Origin: Aquirufa beregesia
GTDB taxonomy: Bacteria; Bacteroidota; Bacteroidia; Cytophagales; Spirosomataceae
DNA: 64,000 nt
Direction: 5' to 3'
Assembly (NCBI RefSeq): GCF_011090385.1
Contig: NZ_SEWW01000002.1
Location: 299,825 to 363,824 of the forward strand
Positions 36,120 to 45,395 of this stretch are shown one piece after another. The notes beneath the pieces were generated by a model, which searched no databases, was not told the origin of the DNA, and saw nothing but the letters and a program-made list of their open reading frames with translations. Position 1 is the stretch's first letter, and every line of letters starts with the position of its first letter. The position numbers and the translations under genes are program-made.

Positions 36120-37166
36120 TTATTTATGATTTGGTATTTCTTGAATGATATGATTGACTTCTATACCGTGTTGGAGTTTAGTCCAAACGTTTTCAAAGCT
36201 TAATTCTTTTGCTGGGCCATTTTCATGATAAACCAAGCAGGCAATTTGACTTAGTTGATATGCCCCTGAATAGGACATGTATTTTTTAAAGTCGGCAAAT
36301 TCTCCCAACATAATCAATGCTGGAATTTGAAAGGCATTGGCACAATGCGTTGGTCCTGAATCAATTCCAATAAAAAAACTGGCCGATTTGATGAGGAATA
36401 AACTATCCTCCACGCTTGTTTTACCTACCAAAGAAAGAAATTTAGGGTGTTGAAATTCGAGGCCTTGACTCGTGCCTATTTCCACTATATTAACATCCCA
36501 TTCTTGAATGGCAGCTTGAATTAATTTCAACCAATTTTCGTCGGTCCATTCTCGACAAGGGTCATTGGAAATTCGGTGAATAAGCCAATAATTTCCATCG
36601 AAAGGAAGAGGGAAGTTTTTATTGGGTAAATAAAGTGTCGGCTGTCCTGCAACTAATCCCAAGCCAGCTAATTGAGAAAAATTCTCCAATAAATTGTGCT
36701 GGTCATAGTAATTATGAATATTGATATTCAGCTCTTTTGCTTTCTCATTTTCTAAAGGAATATGGAAATAGGGGTCTTTTCTCAATTCATTTAAATGAAG
36801 ATTAAAAAAATGCGTAAAGGGATTCCACCTCGTTAAAAAGTAACTAAGCAGCATGTTTTCTTCTGTGACCAAACGGTAGATTCCCGGATGGTGTTCTAAA
36901 AGCGGTCTAAAATGGCCTTGAATAATCCAAACAATTTTAGCCTTAGGGTATTTGGCTTGTAAGGCAGGGATGATGGGCTCAGCAGCGACAATGTCGCCTA
37001 AATGTTGGGCCAATAATACTCCTACCAGAGGTTGCGAGGGTTGAAATAAACGCTGAAAAATAACCCAAGTACAGAGCTGCATATAGGCTTTTAAACCTGC
37101 AAATAAATAACCTAATTTGCGGAATTTAAATTGCCAAAGGGCTGTACTTAGGTAAATGCTGGGCAT
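36120..37166 (-). CDS. glycosyltransferase family 9 (heptosyltransferase-like) protein
   Basis: A 348-residue GT-B protein. GVLLAQHLGDIVAAEPIIPA near residue 50 and SASFFIGIDSGPTHCANAFQ near 275 (the D-S-GPxH nucleotide-sugar motif) are the family signatures. GT9 enzymes usually add heptose or a related sugar to the lipopolysaccharide core; the acceptor here is unknown. It is set 8 bases from each RND gene on either side, an unusual place. It has no signal peptide, so it acts at the cytoplasmic face of the membrane. Confidence 0.87.
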   Translation of the reverse strand: MPSIYLSTALWQFKFRKLGYLFAGLKAYMQLCTWVIFQRLFQPSQPLVGVLLAQHLGDIVAAEPIIPALQAKYPKAKIVWIIQGHFRPLLEHHPGIYRLVTEENMLLSYFLTRWNPFTHFFNLHLNELRKDPYFHIPLENEKAKELNINIHNYYDQHNLLENFSQLAGLGLVAGQPTLYLPNKNFPLPFDGNYWLIHRISNDPCREWTDENWLKLIQAAIQEWDVNIVEIGTSQGLEFQHPKFLSLVGKTSVEDSLFLIKSASFFIGIDSGPTHCANAFQIPALIMLGEFADFKKYMSYSGAYQLSQIACLVYHENGPAKELSFENVWTKLQHGIEVNHIIQEIPNHK

Positions 37167-37174
37167 CTTTTGAC

Positions 37175-38272
37175 TTATTGAACAACTTCTTTTATATCCA
37201 CTTCTCCGTCTGGTTTAACTTGGATGATACCGTTGGTAATTAAGGTGTCACCAATAGAAAGTCCCGATAAAATCTCTACGTTTTTCTCTCCACGTGTTCC
37301 TAATTCTACTTTGGTATAAACGGCCTTGCCATTCTTTACGATAAATACTTTACTTCCTTTGGATTCAGGAATGACTGCTTCTGTTGGAACCAAAATAGCT
37401 GATCCTTTCGTTTTCAGAATCAAATTAACTTTAGCGAATGCTCCTGGGACCAATACCCCACCTGGATTGGGGGATAATGCTCTTATTTGAAGTGTACGAG
37501 TCAAAGGATCAATCTTAGGATCAATGGCATATACTTTACCCGAATAGGTTTTGGTTTCATTTTCTGTCACAAACTCAATGGTATTGCCTTTGCGAATTTG
37601 AGAAGCGTATTTGGCAGGAATAGAAAATTCTATTTTAGCAGGATTCGTATTAGTCAGTGTAGCAATTTTTGTAGTAGGAGAAATATAACTTCCCATACTT
37701 ACGTAGCGGAAACCAATGATTCCAGAAAAAGGAGCACGCAATGTTGTTTTCAAGATTTGTGCTTTCAAATCTTCGATATCCGCAGAAATGGTATTAACCG
37801 AGTTCACGGCTATATCATATTCTCTTTGAGAGATGGCCTCTTTTTGAAGTAACACCTTTTGTCGAGCTTCGTTATCTTCCGCTAATTTTTTGTTATAGCC
37901 TAATTTTTTTAAACGAGCCTGCAAATCATCGTCGTTGATGTGTAATAAAATAGTTCCTTTCTGGACTACATCACCTTCTTTGATATTTAACTGATTAATT
38001 CTTCCCGCAATTTCAGAACGAATTTCAACTTCTTCATTAGGTAAAATACTTCCTGTAGAACTGATCATATCGTCTAGTCGAGTTGCCTTAATTACCATGA
38101 CCACGACCGTGGTTTTGCCACCTTTTCCACCACCAGGACCACCCTTACTTTTCTCTTTACCTTCTTCCTTTTTCTCCTCGAAAAAAGCCTTTTTTACCTT
38201 GGGGTAAAAGGCGATGCTTACTATCAAAACGATTACTAATAGGCTGACGATTGTTTTTGTAATCTTGTTCAT
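37175..38272 (-). CDS. RND efflux periplasmic adaptor (membrane-fusion protein)
   Basis: A 365-residue HlyD/AcrA-type protein. An N-terminal membrane anchor, residues 6-24, is followed by a Lys/Gly-rich patch (EEGKEKSKGGPGGGKGGK), a split lipoyl/barrel-sandwich domain with GRINQLNIKEGDVVQKGTIL near 90, and a beta-barrel near 250. It links the permease to an outer-membrane channel. It is the first gene of the pump operon. Confidence 0.93.
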   Translation of the reverse strand: MNKITKTIVSLLVIVLIVSIAFYPKVKKAFFEEKKEEGKEKSKGGPGGGKGGKTTVVVMVIKATRLDDMISSTGSILPNEEVEIRSEIAGRINQLNIKEGDVVQKGTILLHINDDDLQARLKKLGYNKKLAEDNEARQKVLLQKEAISQREYDIAVNSVNTISADIEDLKAQILKTTLRAPFSGIIGFRYVSMGSYISPTTKIATLTNTNPAKIEFSIPAKYASQIRKGNTIEFVTENETKTYSGKVYAIDPKIDPLTRTLQIRALSPNPGGVLVPGAFAKVNLILKTKGSAILVPTEAVIPESKGSKVFIVKNGKAVYTKVELGTRGEKNVEILSGLSIGDTLITNGIIQVKPDGEVDIKEVVQ

Positions 38273-38344
38273 AAGGTCAATTCAAACGATGTTAATTATT
38301 CAAGTTAGGTAATTTTATTGGCGCATCTACCCCAATTTATAGGT

Positions 38345-38827
38345 TTAGCTAGTTTTTTCTTGATTTAACCAAGGTAAAATGCTTTCATTTTGTATTTGAT
38401 TCATCACAAAGTGACTTTGCGCATTGCCAATATTCTTGATACTCGCCAGTTTATGTAGGATAAAATCTCGATATTCATCCATATCTGCCACCACAATTTT
38501 AAGCAAGAAATCACTATGTCCAGATACGCAGTAACATTCTTGGACTTCCAATAAATTCATCACATCCTCTTCAAACTGTTTGAGGTATTCGGCTGCATGT
38601 TCTTTTAAAGAGATATCACAAAATACGGTGAGGGATTTACCTAATTTATTGGGATTGATGGTGGCTTTATAACCTGTAATTACTCCATCCTTTTCCATAC
38701 GCTTAATACGTTCATGGATAGGAGTGGGGCTCATGCCTAAGCGCTGAGCCATGTCTTTATTGGACATGTAGGCATCTTCATGTAAAAAGGCTAGGATTTG
38801 TTTATCAATATCATCAATCTTGGACAT
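38345..38827 (-). CDS. Lrp/AsnC-family transcriptional regulator
   Basis: A 160-residue protein with an N-terminal helix-turn-helix (IDDIDKQILAFLHEDAYMSN and AQRLGMSPTPIHERIKRMEK) and the C-terminal RAM domain (VQECYCVSGHSDFLLKIVVA), which binds amino acids. The target genes are not evident. The gene starts 4 bases after the gldH stop, so it is likely read from the same transcript, and it ends 72 bases before the pump operon. Confidence 0.94.
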   Translation of the reverse strand: MSKIDDIDKQILAFLHEDAYMSNKDMAQRLGMSPTPIHERIKRMEKDGVITGYKATINPNKLGKSLTVFCDISLKEHAAEYLKQFEEDVMNLLEVQECYCVSGHSDFLLKIVVADMDEYRDFILHKLASIKNIGNAQSHFVMNQIQNESILPWLNQEKTS

Positions 38828-38831
38828 GAGA

Positions 38832-39317
38832 TTAGGGATTAGGGACTAAGGAGGCTCCAACAGAAATTATACCAGCTAGGGTATCCGTTCGCATGTCATG
38901 CGATAGTAGTAAACTATATTTTCCTTTTCTGGGGAATTTTAATTGCTTAAAAATCAAGAATTTGTGGCTGTAAATATCACCTAAACCTTCTCCTTTGGCT
39001 TTGCCTGACTTGGGGTCATATAAAATAGCTTCTGCTAAGGCTTGTTTAATTAATTTCCCATCTGCTCCCAGCACTTTGGGGATGAAATAAAAATTATTAA
39101 AGGGATAATCGTTGGATTGACGTAATGCTACGTACAAGCTATATGATTTATCCAGGTCTTTGATTTCAAAAGGGTAGCTAATCTGATTTTTTTGCGGCCA
39201 GCCCTGTTTCCCCATTTTGCTTGTTTGATCAAATACCTGATCACCTTGACAAGCCATCAAAAAGCCCAAGGAAAAAAATAACAGAAAGAATTTAGGCAGT
39301 GGGTGTCTCAGGGCCAT
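38832..39317 (-). CDS. gldH: gliding-motility lipoprotein GldH
   Basis: The ATG at 39317 gives 161 residues with a lipoprotein signal peptide (FLLFFSLGFLMAC). A longer open frame from 39593 runs in another frame through ricT and is rejected. The C-terminal part shows GldH features (YPFNNFYFIPKVLGADGKLI, then FKQLKFPRKGKYSLLLSHDM). GldH is needed for gliding and is a component or partner of the type IX secretion and gliding machinery. The first 26 bases overlap the end of ricT, so translation is coupled. Confidence 0.92.
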   Translation of the reverse strand: MALRHPLPKFFLLFFSLGFLMACQGDQVFDQTSKMGKQGWPQKNQISYPFEIKDLDKSYSLYVALRQSNDYPFNNFYFIPKVLGADGKLIKQALAEAILYDPKSGKAKGEGLGDIYSHKFLIFKQLKFPRKGKYSLLLSHDMRTDTLAGIISVGASLVPNP

Positions 39318-40695
39318 TTCTAGGTGGTCTGGGTTTAAATTTCTTTTTGAATTTCTTTTTAAATGGTTTTGGGGTTGTTTCTCCAGCATTTTCAGCGCCT
39401 TCTGGGGCATTGACCACAGGAGGTTTAATGCTGTTTTCTGGACCATCTGAGCTGCCTTCTGGCTTGTTTTGTGGCTTATTGGGATTATTTCCTGGGCCCC
39501 TATTCCCTTTTTGGAAATTACCACGCGCTTTCTGATCTCCATTATTTCTTCTTGGATTATCAGAGCGTTGACCACTAGGTTTCCCTTTGCCATATTTTTT
39601 GTCCATCCTTTCCAAGTCTGAATTTAATTCAGACAATTTAGGCTTTTCAACCTCTGGTACGTCTGGATTCAGATTTTCGAAGGAATCAGGAATGATACCT
39701 TTTTTATTTAAGTCAATGATTTCTTTAACACGGTCACAGGTTACGGGAATCCAAATGGACTCTTCGCCAGCATAACCAAACCACATCATGCGTTTAAAGA
39801 TGTCAGTTTTTTGCAAAATAGCATCTCCTCGCTTGGTTTTTAAACGGCCCTCGATGGTCGGGATTTCTTTCAGGGCATCCATGTAAGTCTCCAATTCATA
39901 ATTGAGACAACATTTTAAGCGCCCACACTGACCACTTAATTTGACAGGATTTAAGGATAGATTTTGATATCGAGCAGCCGAGGTAGTGACATTTTTGAAG
40001 TCGGTAAGCCAAGTAGAACAACATAATTCTCGTCCGCATACGCCAATTCCACCCAATCTTCCAGCTTCTTGTCGCAGGGAAATCTGCTTCATTTCCACCC
40101 GAATTTTAAATTCTGTTGCCAGCAGTTTGATTAACTCTCGGAAATCTACACGATCATCTGACGAATAATAAAATACAGCCTTCGTTCCATCTGAAAGGAA
40201 CTCCACATCGGAAAGCTTCATGTTCAACTTTAAATCTCCAATGATCTGGCGGGTACGATAAAGCGTGGGTAAATCTCTTTCTAAGGAATTACGATGCTTT
40301 TCTTCATCTTTATCCGTAGCAATGCGTAAGATATCTTTGAGCGTATCATCGTCTTTGATGCCTTTTTTTAATAATTGTAAACGCACCAACTCCCCTTGAA
40401 GTGAAACAACGCCCAGCTGTACACCAGAAGAAGAATCCACCATGACGGAGTCACCAGTGTGTAAAGCTAATTGGTTGGGATTGCGGAAATATTCTTTTCT
40501 TCCTGCTTTGAATTTTACTTCAACCACATGAAAACGCTGAAATAGAGGGACATCCAAGTCGGATAACCAATCAAAAACGTTCATTTTGTTGCAAGCGCCT
40601 GTACCACAACTTCCATTGCTTTGGCAGCCTGAAACTGCACTATCTGCTGATGCCTTGGATCCACATGATCCAGTTGAACACGATTTACATGCCAT
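39292..40695 (-). CDS. ricT: RicT/YaaT-type PSP1-domain protein
   Basis: A 467-residue protein (ATG at 40695). The N-terminus is unusually Cys-rich (CKSCSTGSCG and GSCGTGACNK). The PSP1 core, about 50-290, includes GGIGVCGRELCCSTWL and GQCGRLKCCLNYE, with further conserved Cys. The last 100 residues are a disordered, basic Pro/Asn/Lys tail (PFKKKFKKKFKPRPP). In Bacillus, RicT and partners form an iron-sulphur complex that supports RNA processing; the same use of cysteines is likely here. It overlaps gldH. Confidence 0.9.
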   Translation of the reverse strand: MACKSCSTGSCGSKASADSAVSGCQSNGSCGTGACNKMNVFDWLSDLDVPLFQRFHVVEVKFKAGRKEYFRNPNQLALHTGDSVMVDSSSGVQLGVVSLQGELVRLQLLKKGIKDDDTLKDILRIATDKDEEKHRNSLERDLPTLYRTRQIIGDLKLNMKLSDVEFLSDGTKAVFYYSSDDRVDFRELIKLLATEFKIRVEMKQISLRQEAGRLGGIGVCGRELCCSTWLTDFKNVTTSAARYQNLSLNPVKLSGQCGRLKCCLNYELETYMDALKEIPTIEGRLKTKRGDAILQKTDIFKRMMWFGYAGEESIWIPVTCDRVKEIIDLNKKGIIPDSFENLNPDVPEVEKPKLSELNSDLERMDKKYGKGKPSGQRSDNPRRNNGDQKARGNFQKGNRGPGNNPNKPQNKPEGSSDGPENSIKPPVVNAPEGAENAGETTPKPFKKKFKKKFKPRPPRNGPETPTA

Positions 40696-40719
40696 AAGTA
40701 TATGTGTCAATCGGTCTCA

Positions 40720-42006
40720 TTACGACTTATATCGTAATACATCGAGACCAATATCTCGTCTAAAGTTTTTACCTTCAAATTGAATGGTTTGAGCCGCCTT
40801 TTGAGACTTTTGAATGGCTTTTTCCAAGGTATTCGAAGTGCCTGTTAGGGCCATTACTCGGCCTCCCGAGGTAACAATTTGTCCGTCTTGCTCACGGGTC
40901 CCAGCATGAAATACTAGGGCTTCTTCTACTTTTTCAATGCCTGACATGATATCACCTTTTCGGTAATCTTCAGGATAACCTCCTGCCACGACCATAGTCG
41001 TAACGGCATATTGGTTAGAAATCTGTAAACTTTCGGTTTTTAATTTCCCTTGAGCCGCCGCAAGAAGCAAAGATAAGAAATCTGATTCGATTCTTGGCAA
41101 TACCACCTCTGTTTCGGGATCTCCCATGCGGGCATTGTATTCAATCACGTAAGGTTCTCCCTCGTGGTTCATTAAACCAATGAAGATGAAACCCTGATAA
41201 GGGATGTTATCGGATTTTAGTCCTTGGATGGTCGGTTCAATCACTTTTTGTTTGACCAATTCCATGAATCTTTCTGTAGCAAAAGGTACTGGAGAAACGG
41301 CCCCCATACCCCCTGTATTTAAGCCCTCGTCGTTTTCGCCAATACGTTTATAATCTTTGGCTTCTGGTAAAACCACATAGTTTTCGCCGTCTGTCAAAAC
41401 AAAAACGGAAAGCTCGATTCCACGTAGAAATTGCTCAACGACTACCTTTGAACTGGCTTCGCCAAATTTGGCATCATAAATCATTTCTTTGAAAGCTTTT
41501 TCAGCTTCTGCATGGCTTTGTGCAATGATCACTCCCTTACCAGCCGCAAGTCCATCTGCCTTTAAAACGATGGGCAGAGACTGTGTAGCCAAATAGGCTA
41601 GACCCTCTTCTCCATTATCTTTTGTAAATGTTTTGGAGGCAGCGGTAGGAACGCCATGTGCGTGCATGAAGTTTTTAGAAAAATCTTTACTACCCTCTAA
41701 TTGAGCTCCTAGGGCACCAGGTCCTACGATACCAACATGTTGTAAATCATCTTGTGATTCGATAAAATCACGAACTCCTTTGACTAAAGGTTCTTCTGGG
41801 CCAACAATCACTAATTCAATATGATGGGTTCTAATGGCCTCCACGATGGCCGAGAAATCAGAATAACCAAAGGGTAAATTAATACCTAATTGGGCTGTTC
41901 CCGGATTTCCAGGAGCTACGTATAATTGACTTAATAATGGACTTTGGGATATCTTCCAGGCAAATGCATGTTCTCGTCCTCCGGATCCCAAAAGTAATAC
42001 ATTCAT
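40720..42006 (-). CDS. purD: phosphoribosylamine-glycine ligase
   Basis: Second step of purine synthesis: joins glycine to phosphoribosylamine using ATP. The 428 residues start MNVLLLGSGGREHAFAWKIS and have the ATP-grasp motifs QSLPIVLKADGLAAGKGVII, MGAVSPVPFATERFM and IEYNARMGDPETEVVLPRI. It lies between ricT and recQ with spacings of about 24 and 8 bases. Confidence 0.97.
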   Translation of the reverse strand: MNVLLLGSGGREHAFAWKISQSPLLSQLYVAPGNPGTAQLGINLPFGYSDFSAIVEAIRTHHIELVIVGPEEPLVKGVRDFIESQDDLQHVGIVGPGALGAQLEGSKDFSKNFMHAHGVPTAASKTFTKDNGEEGLAYLATQSLPIVLKADGLAAGKGVIIAQSHAEAEKAFKEMIYDAKFGEASSKVVVEQFLRGIELSVFVLTDGENYVVLPEAKDYKRIGENDEGLNTGGMGAVSPVPFATERFMELVKQKVIEPTIQGLKSDNIPYQGFIFIGLMNHEGEPYVIEYNARMGDPETEVVLPRIESDFLSLLLAAAQGKLKTESLQISNQYAVTTMVVAGGYPEDYRKGDIMSGIEKVEEALVFHAGTREQDGQIVTSGGRVMALTGTSNTLEKAIQKSQKAAQTIQFEGKNFRRDIGLDVLRYKS

Positions 42007-42014
42007 AATATGTG

Positions 42015-44336
42015 TTAATTGGCTAGTTCACTTAAAAATTTAATGCGCATTAATCGCAACTCTTCTTCACTTACGTCGTCTATATTGCAATTGTCTAAGG
42101 CTTCCGTAATATTATCGGTATCTGAACTCAAGAAGTAATCAAAAATTTCTTCTTGCTTGTCAGGTTCAATGACTTGATTGATGTAATAATCTAAATTCAG
42201 TTTAGTCCCTGAATAACAAATGGCTTCAATCTCTTCAATTAGTTCAGCCATGCTTAACTCTTTTTGATAAGCAATGTCATCTAAATCAATTTTACGGTCT
42301 ACTTGCTGGATGATGTAAATCTTGATTTTGGACTTATTAACCGTTGACTTTACTACTACCTCACGGGCCGTTTCAATTTCATTTTCATCAACGTAGCGAT
42401 TGATAACATCCAAGAAAGGTTTACCAAATTTGATCACTTTCCCCATGCCTACCCCATTGATTTGGGCCATTTCTTCTTGGGTACTTGGATACGTAGTGGC
42501 CATCTCTTCTAAAGATGGATCTTGGAAAATTACATAAGGAGGAAGATTTTTCTCCTTGGCTAATTTCTTGCGAAGGTTTTTTAATAATTCAAATAACGCA
42601 TCGTCATAGGCTTTTGCACCTACTCCAGCATTCATTTCGTCGTTTTCATCGGGCTCCGCTTCTTTCTCATAATCATGATCTCTGGAGAAAGTAACGGGAT
42701 ATGAATCTTGAATGAAGTTGAGTCCTTTTTCGCTTAATTTTAAGACACCATAGTTTTCAATATCCTTAACTAAATAACCGTGAATGGTAATTTGTTTGAT
42801 GAATGAAATCCATGGCGACTTCTCATCGTCTGCATGATGCTCCTTCTGAGACTTCTTTTTGAGCTTAGGTTTTTTAGGTGTTGGATTGTCCTCGTCTTCA
42901 TCATCATTGTCCTCGTCATCATCGTCGTCCTCTGCCGCTTGCGCATTCCATGAAACAGTTTTCCCAGCACCAAAGACAGGCAATTTATCGTGATCGTAAC
43001 TTTGAACATATTGATTTACTTTGCCTTCCAACACATCAGCAATGTGTTCTGCATCAAATTTCTCTTCTGTTTCTTGGATAGCTTGTAAAACTAAAACGAC
43101 TTCTCGTTCTGCTTTGAAAGTCGGTGTGGGATGTAGGCAGTTGTCGCAAAAGCCACAATTTTCCGCCATATATTCCCCAAAATAATTGAGTAATTGCTTT
43201 CTACGACAGACTCCTAAATTGGCATAATACACCATCTCGGCCAATAATAATTTGGCATTCTCTTTTTCAGATACGGCTTTATCCTTATTGAACTTATCTA
43301 GTTTTAATATATCATCGTAAGTATAAAATAAGATACAGGTTCCATCCAATCCATCTCTACCAGCCCTCCCTGTTTCCTGATAATAACCTTCTAGGGATTT
43401 AGGGGCATCATAATGTATGACAAAACGAACGTCGGGTTTATCAATCCCCATGCCAAAGGCGATGGTCGCTACCATCACTTCCACCTCTTCATTCAGGAAA
43501 GATTCTTGGTTAGCCATTCGGATGGCAGGATCTAAGCCAGCATGGTATGGTAGGGCCTTAATGCCGTTGACGTGTAATAAATCAGCAATTTCTTCTACCC
43601 GTTTTCTACTTAAGCAGTAAATAATACCAGCCTTACCAGAATGGCTTTTGATATAACGAATAAGTTGTTTGTCAATATCCTTTTTGGAGCGAATTTCGTA
43701 GTAGAGATTTTTCCGGTTAAATGAAGTTTTAAAGACCTGGGCATCCTCTAAATTCAACGTCTTTTGAATATCCAATTGCACTTTTGGAGTAGCGGTAGCC
43801 GTCAAAGCAATGATGGGTAATTTCTCATCAACTGACTCAATGATGGCACGAATTTTTCTATATTCAGGGCGGAAATCATGTCCCCATTCTGAAATACAAT
43901 GTGCTTCATCAATGGCTACAAAGGAGATGTTGGCTTGTTGTAAAAAGTTGAGGTTCTCCTGCTTATTCAAAGATTCAGGAGCAATGTACAATAGCTTTAC
44001 TTCGCCACTTAAAACTTCATTTTTTACCCGATTCATTTCGGCACGGGTCAGAGAAGAGTTTAAAAATTGAGCATTGACACCAAAAGCGACCATTTGATCA
44101 ACTTGGTTTTTCATCAAGGCGATTAAAGGAGAAATAACAATGGCTGTACCTGGCATCACAATAGCCGGAAGTTGGTAGCAAAGGGACTTGCCTGCTCCAG
44201 TAGGCATGAGTACAAAGCTATTATTCCCTTGAAGCGTATTTTGGATGATAGCTTCCTGTTCTCCACGAAATTGGCTAAATCCAAAGGTCTTTTTGAGATG
44301 CTCCTTTAACGTTTCGTTGGAAATTTGAATGGGCAT
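42015..44336 (-). CDS. recQ: ATP-dependent DNA helicase RecQ
   Basis: A 773-residue 3'-5' helicase for repair of gaps and double-strand ends. The Walker A is MPTGAGKSLCYQLP, motif II AIDEAHCISEWGHDFRPEY, and the zinc-binding subdomain CGFCDNC follows near residue 395. A strongly acidic segment near 455-490 (DDDDDEDNDDEDEDN, then a Lys-rich stretch) is inserted in the winged-helix (RQC) part. An HRDC domain (near 590-660) and an additional C-terminal region of about 110 residues follow. It is divergent from the kdsD-type gene. Confidence 0.95.
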   Translation of the reverse strand: MPIQISNETLKEHLKKTFGFSQFRGEQEAIIQNTLQGNNSFVLMPTGAGKSLCYQLPAIVMPGTAIVISPLIALMKNQVDQMVAFGVNAQFLNSSLTRAEMNRVKNEVLSGEVKLLYIAPESLNKQENLNFLQQANISFVAIDEAHCISEWGHDFRPEYRKIRAIIESVDEKLPIIALTATATPKVQLDIQKTLNLEDAQVFKTSFNRKNLYYEIRSKKDIDKQLIRYIKSHSGKAGIIYCLSRKRVEEIADLLHVNGIKALPYHAGLDPAIRMANQESFLNEEVEVMVATIAFGMGIDKPDVRFVIHYDAPKSLEGYYQETGRAGRDGLDGTCILFYTYDDILKLDKFNKDKAVSEKENAKLLLAEMVYYANLGVCRRKQLLNYFGEYMAENCGFCDNCLHPTPTFKAEREVVLVLQAIQETEEKFDAEHIADVLEGKVNQYVQSYDHDKLPVFGAGKTVSWNAQAAEDDDDDEDNDDEDEDNPTPKKPKLKKKSQKEHHADDEKSPWISFIKQITIHGYLVKDIENYGVLKLSEKGLNFIQDSYPVTFSRDHDYEKEAEPDENDEMNAGVGAKAYDDALFELLKNLRKKLAKEKNLPPYVIFQDPSLEEMATTYPSTQEEMAQINGVGMGKVIKFGKPFLDVINRYVDENEIETAREVVVKSTVNKSKIKIYIIQQVDRKIDLDDIAYQKELSMAELIEEIEAICYSGTKLNLDYYINQVIEPDKQEEIFDYFLSSDTDNITEALDNCNIDDVSEEELRLMRIKFLSELAN

Positions 44337-44395
44337 AATTTTAGGAACTACTGGTATGTTTCACAATGTAGAAGAATTATTCGTACATAGTTAAT

Positions 44396-44403
44396 TAACT
44401 TTG
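44396..44403 (+). promoter_or_regulatory. candidate -7 promoter element before kdsD
   Basis: TAACTTTG matches TAnnTTTG. It lies 21 bases before the TTG start at 44425, but the -33 position has no TTTG. It overlaps the alternative TTG at 44401, arguing against that start. Confidence 0.4.
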
Positions 44404-44424
44404 TGTACTCAAATTCTACTAAAA

Positions 44425-45393
44425 TTGAAATTAAACAAAAATATTCAATCCACAGCAAAAAAAGTTTTAACCCAAGAAGCAGAAGCTATTTTACAAGTTA
44501 GCGCTGCTATAAATTCTGAATTTGAAGCTTGTGTGGAACATTTATTGGCTAATCCAGGGAGAATAGTCTTTACTGGAATAGGTAAATCAGCTTTAATTGC
44601 TCAGAAAATTGTGGCTACCCTTAATTCCACAGGAAGTCCTGCATTGTTCATGCACGCAGCAGATGCCATCCACGGGGATTTGGGAATGATACAACGTGGA
44701 GATTCGGTGATTTGTATATCCAAGTCAGGAGATACACCAGAAATCAAAGTTTTAGTGCCATTAATCAAACGATTGGGGGTTTCTTTGATTGCGATGGTTT
44801 CCAATAAACAATCCTATTTAGCGCAGCAATCCGACTTTGTTCTTCATGCTCAGGCTGATTCAGAAGCGGATTTGTTGAATTTAGCTCCTACCACTTCCAC
44901 CACCGTAGCTCTAGCCTTAGGAGATGCCTTGGCCGTATGTCTGTTGGAATGTAAGGGTTTCACCTCCCAAGATTTTGCCAAATATCATCCTGGCGGAGCT
45001 TTGGGTAAGCGCTTGTATTTAAAAGTGGAGGATATATATCCCCAGCATGATTTTCCTCGAATTTTACCTCAAGCCACTATTCAGGAGGCTATTCATGAAA
45101 TTAGTTCCAAGCGATTAGGAGCGACCACCGTAATGAATGAAAAAGAGGAATTATTGGGAATTATTACGGATGGAGATGTTCGTCGAATGCTAGAAAAACA
45201 ACAAGATTGGGCAAATATTCAGATTGTTCACATGATGAATACCCAACCTAAAACGATATCATCTGAAGCCTTTGCCACCGAGGCTTTAGCCTTAATGCAA
45301 GCAAAAAATATCACGCAATTGGTCGTTCTCGAAAATGAAAAGGCCGTGGGATTTATACATCTCCACGACCTTTTACGGGAAGGAATCGTGTAA
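44425..45393 (+). CDS. kdsD: D-arabinose-5-phosphate isomerase (KpsF/GutQ family)
   Basis: Converts ribulose 5-phosphate to arabinose 5-phosphate, the first step to Kdo of lipopolysaccharide. The SIS domain (VFTGIGKSALIAQKIVATLN, HAADAIHGDLGMI and CISKSGDTPEIKVL) is followed by two CBS domains from about residue 205. No ATG fits: the frame allows TTG at 44401 or 44425, and I take 44425 (LKLNKNIQSTAKKV, 322 residues) because of the promoter-like TAACTTTG just upstream. It converges with the DUF4293 gene 2 bases away. Confidence 0.92.
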   Translation: MKLNKNIQSTAKKVLTQEAEAILQVSAAINSEFEACVEHLLANPGRIVFTGIGKSALIAQKIVATLNSTGSPALFMHAADAIHGDLGMIQRGDSVICISKSGDTPEIKVLVPLIKRLGVSLIAMVSNKQSYLAQQSDFVLHAQADSEADLLNLAPTTSTTVALALGDALAVCLLECKGFTSQDFAKYHPGGALGKRLYLKVEDIYPQHDFPRILPQATIQEAIHEISSKRLGATTVMNEKEELLGIITDGDVRRMLEKQQDWANIQIVHMMNTQPKTISSEAFATEALALMQAKNITQLVVLENEKAVGFIHLHDLLREGIV

Positions 45394-45395
45394 TA

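Noticed and set aside
38832-39593. Long form of GldH starting at 39593
   Set aside because: The extra 92 residues run through ricT in another frame and would bury the lipoprotein signal peptide that starts at 39317.
39292-39600. Possible frameshift where ricT and gldH frames overlap
   Set aside because: The ricT tail simply ends in a low-complexity basic stretch and the 26-base overlap is a normal coupled start.
44401-44403. TTG at 44401 as kdsD start
   Set aside because: It is part of the candidate -7 element TAACTTTG, so it would not be in the transcript; 44425 is preferred.
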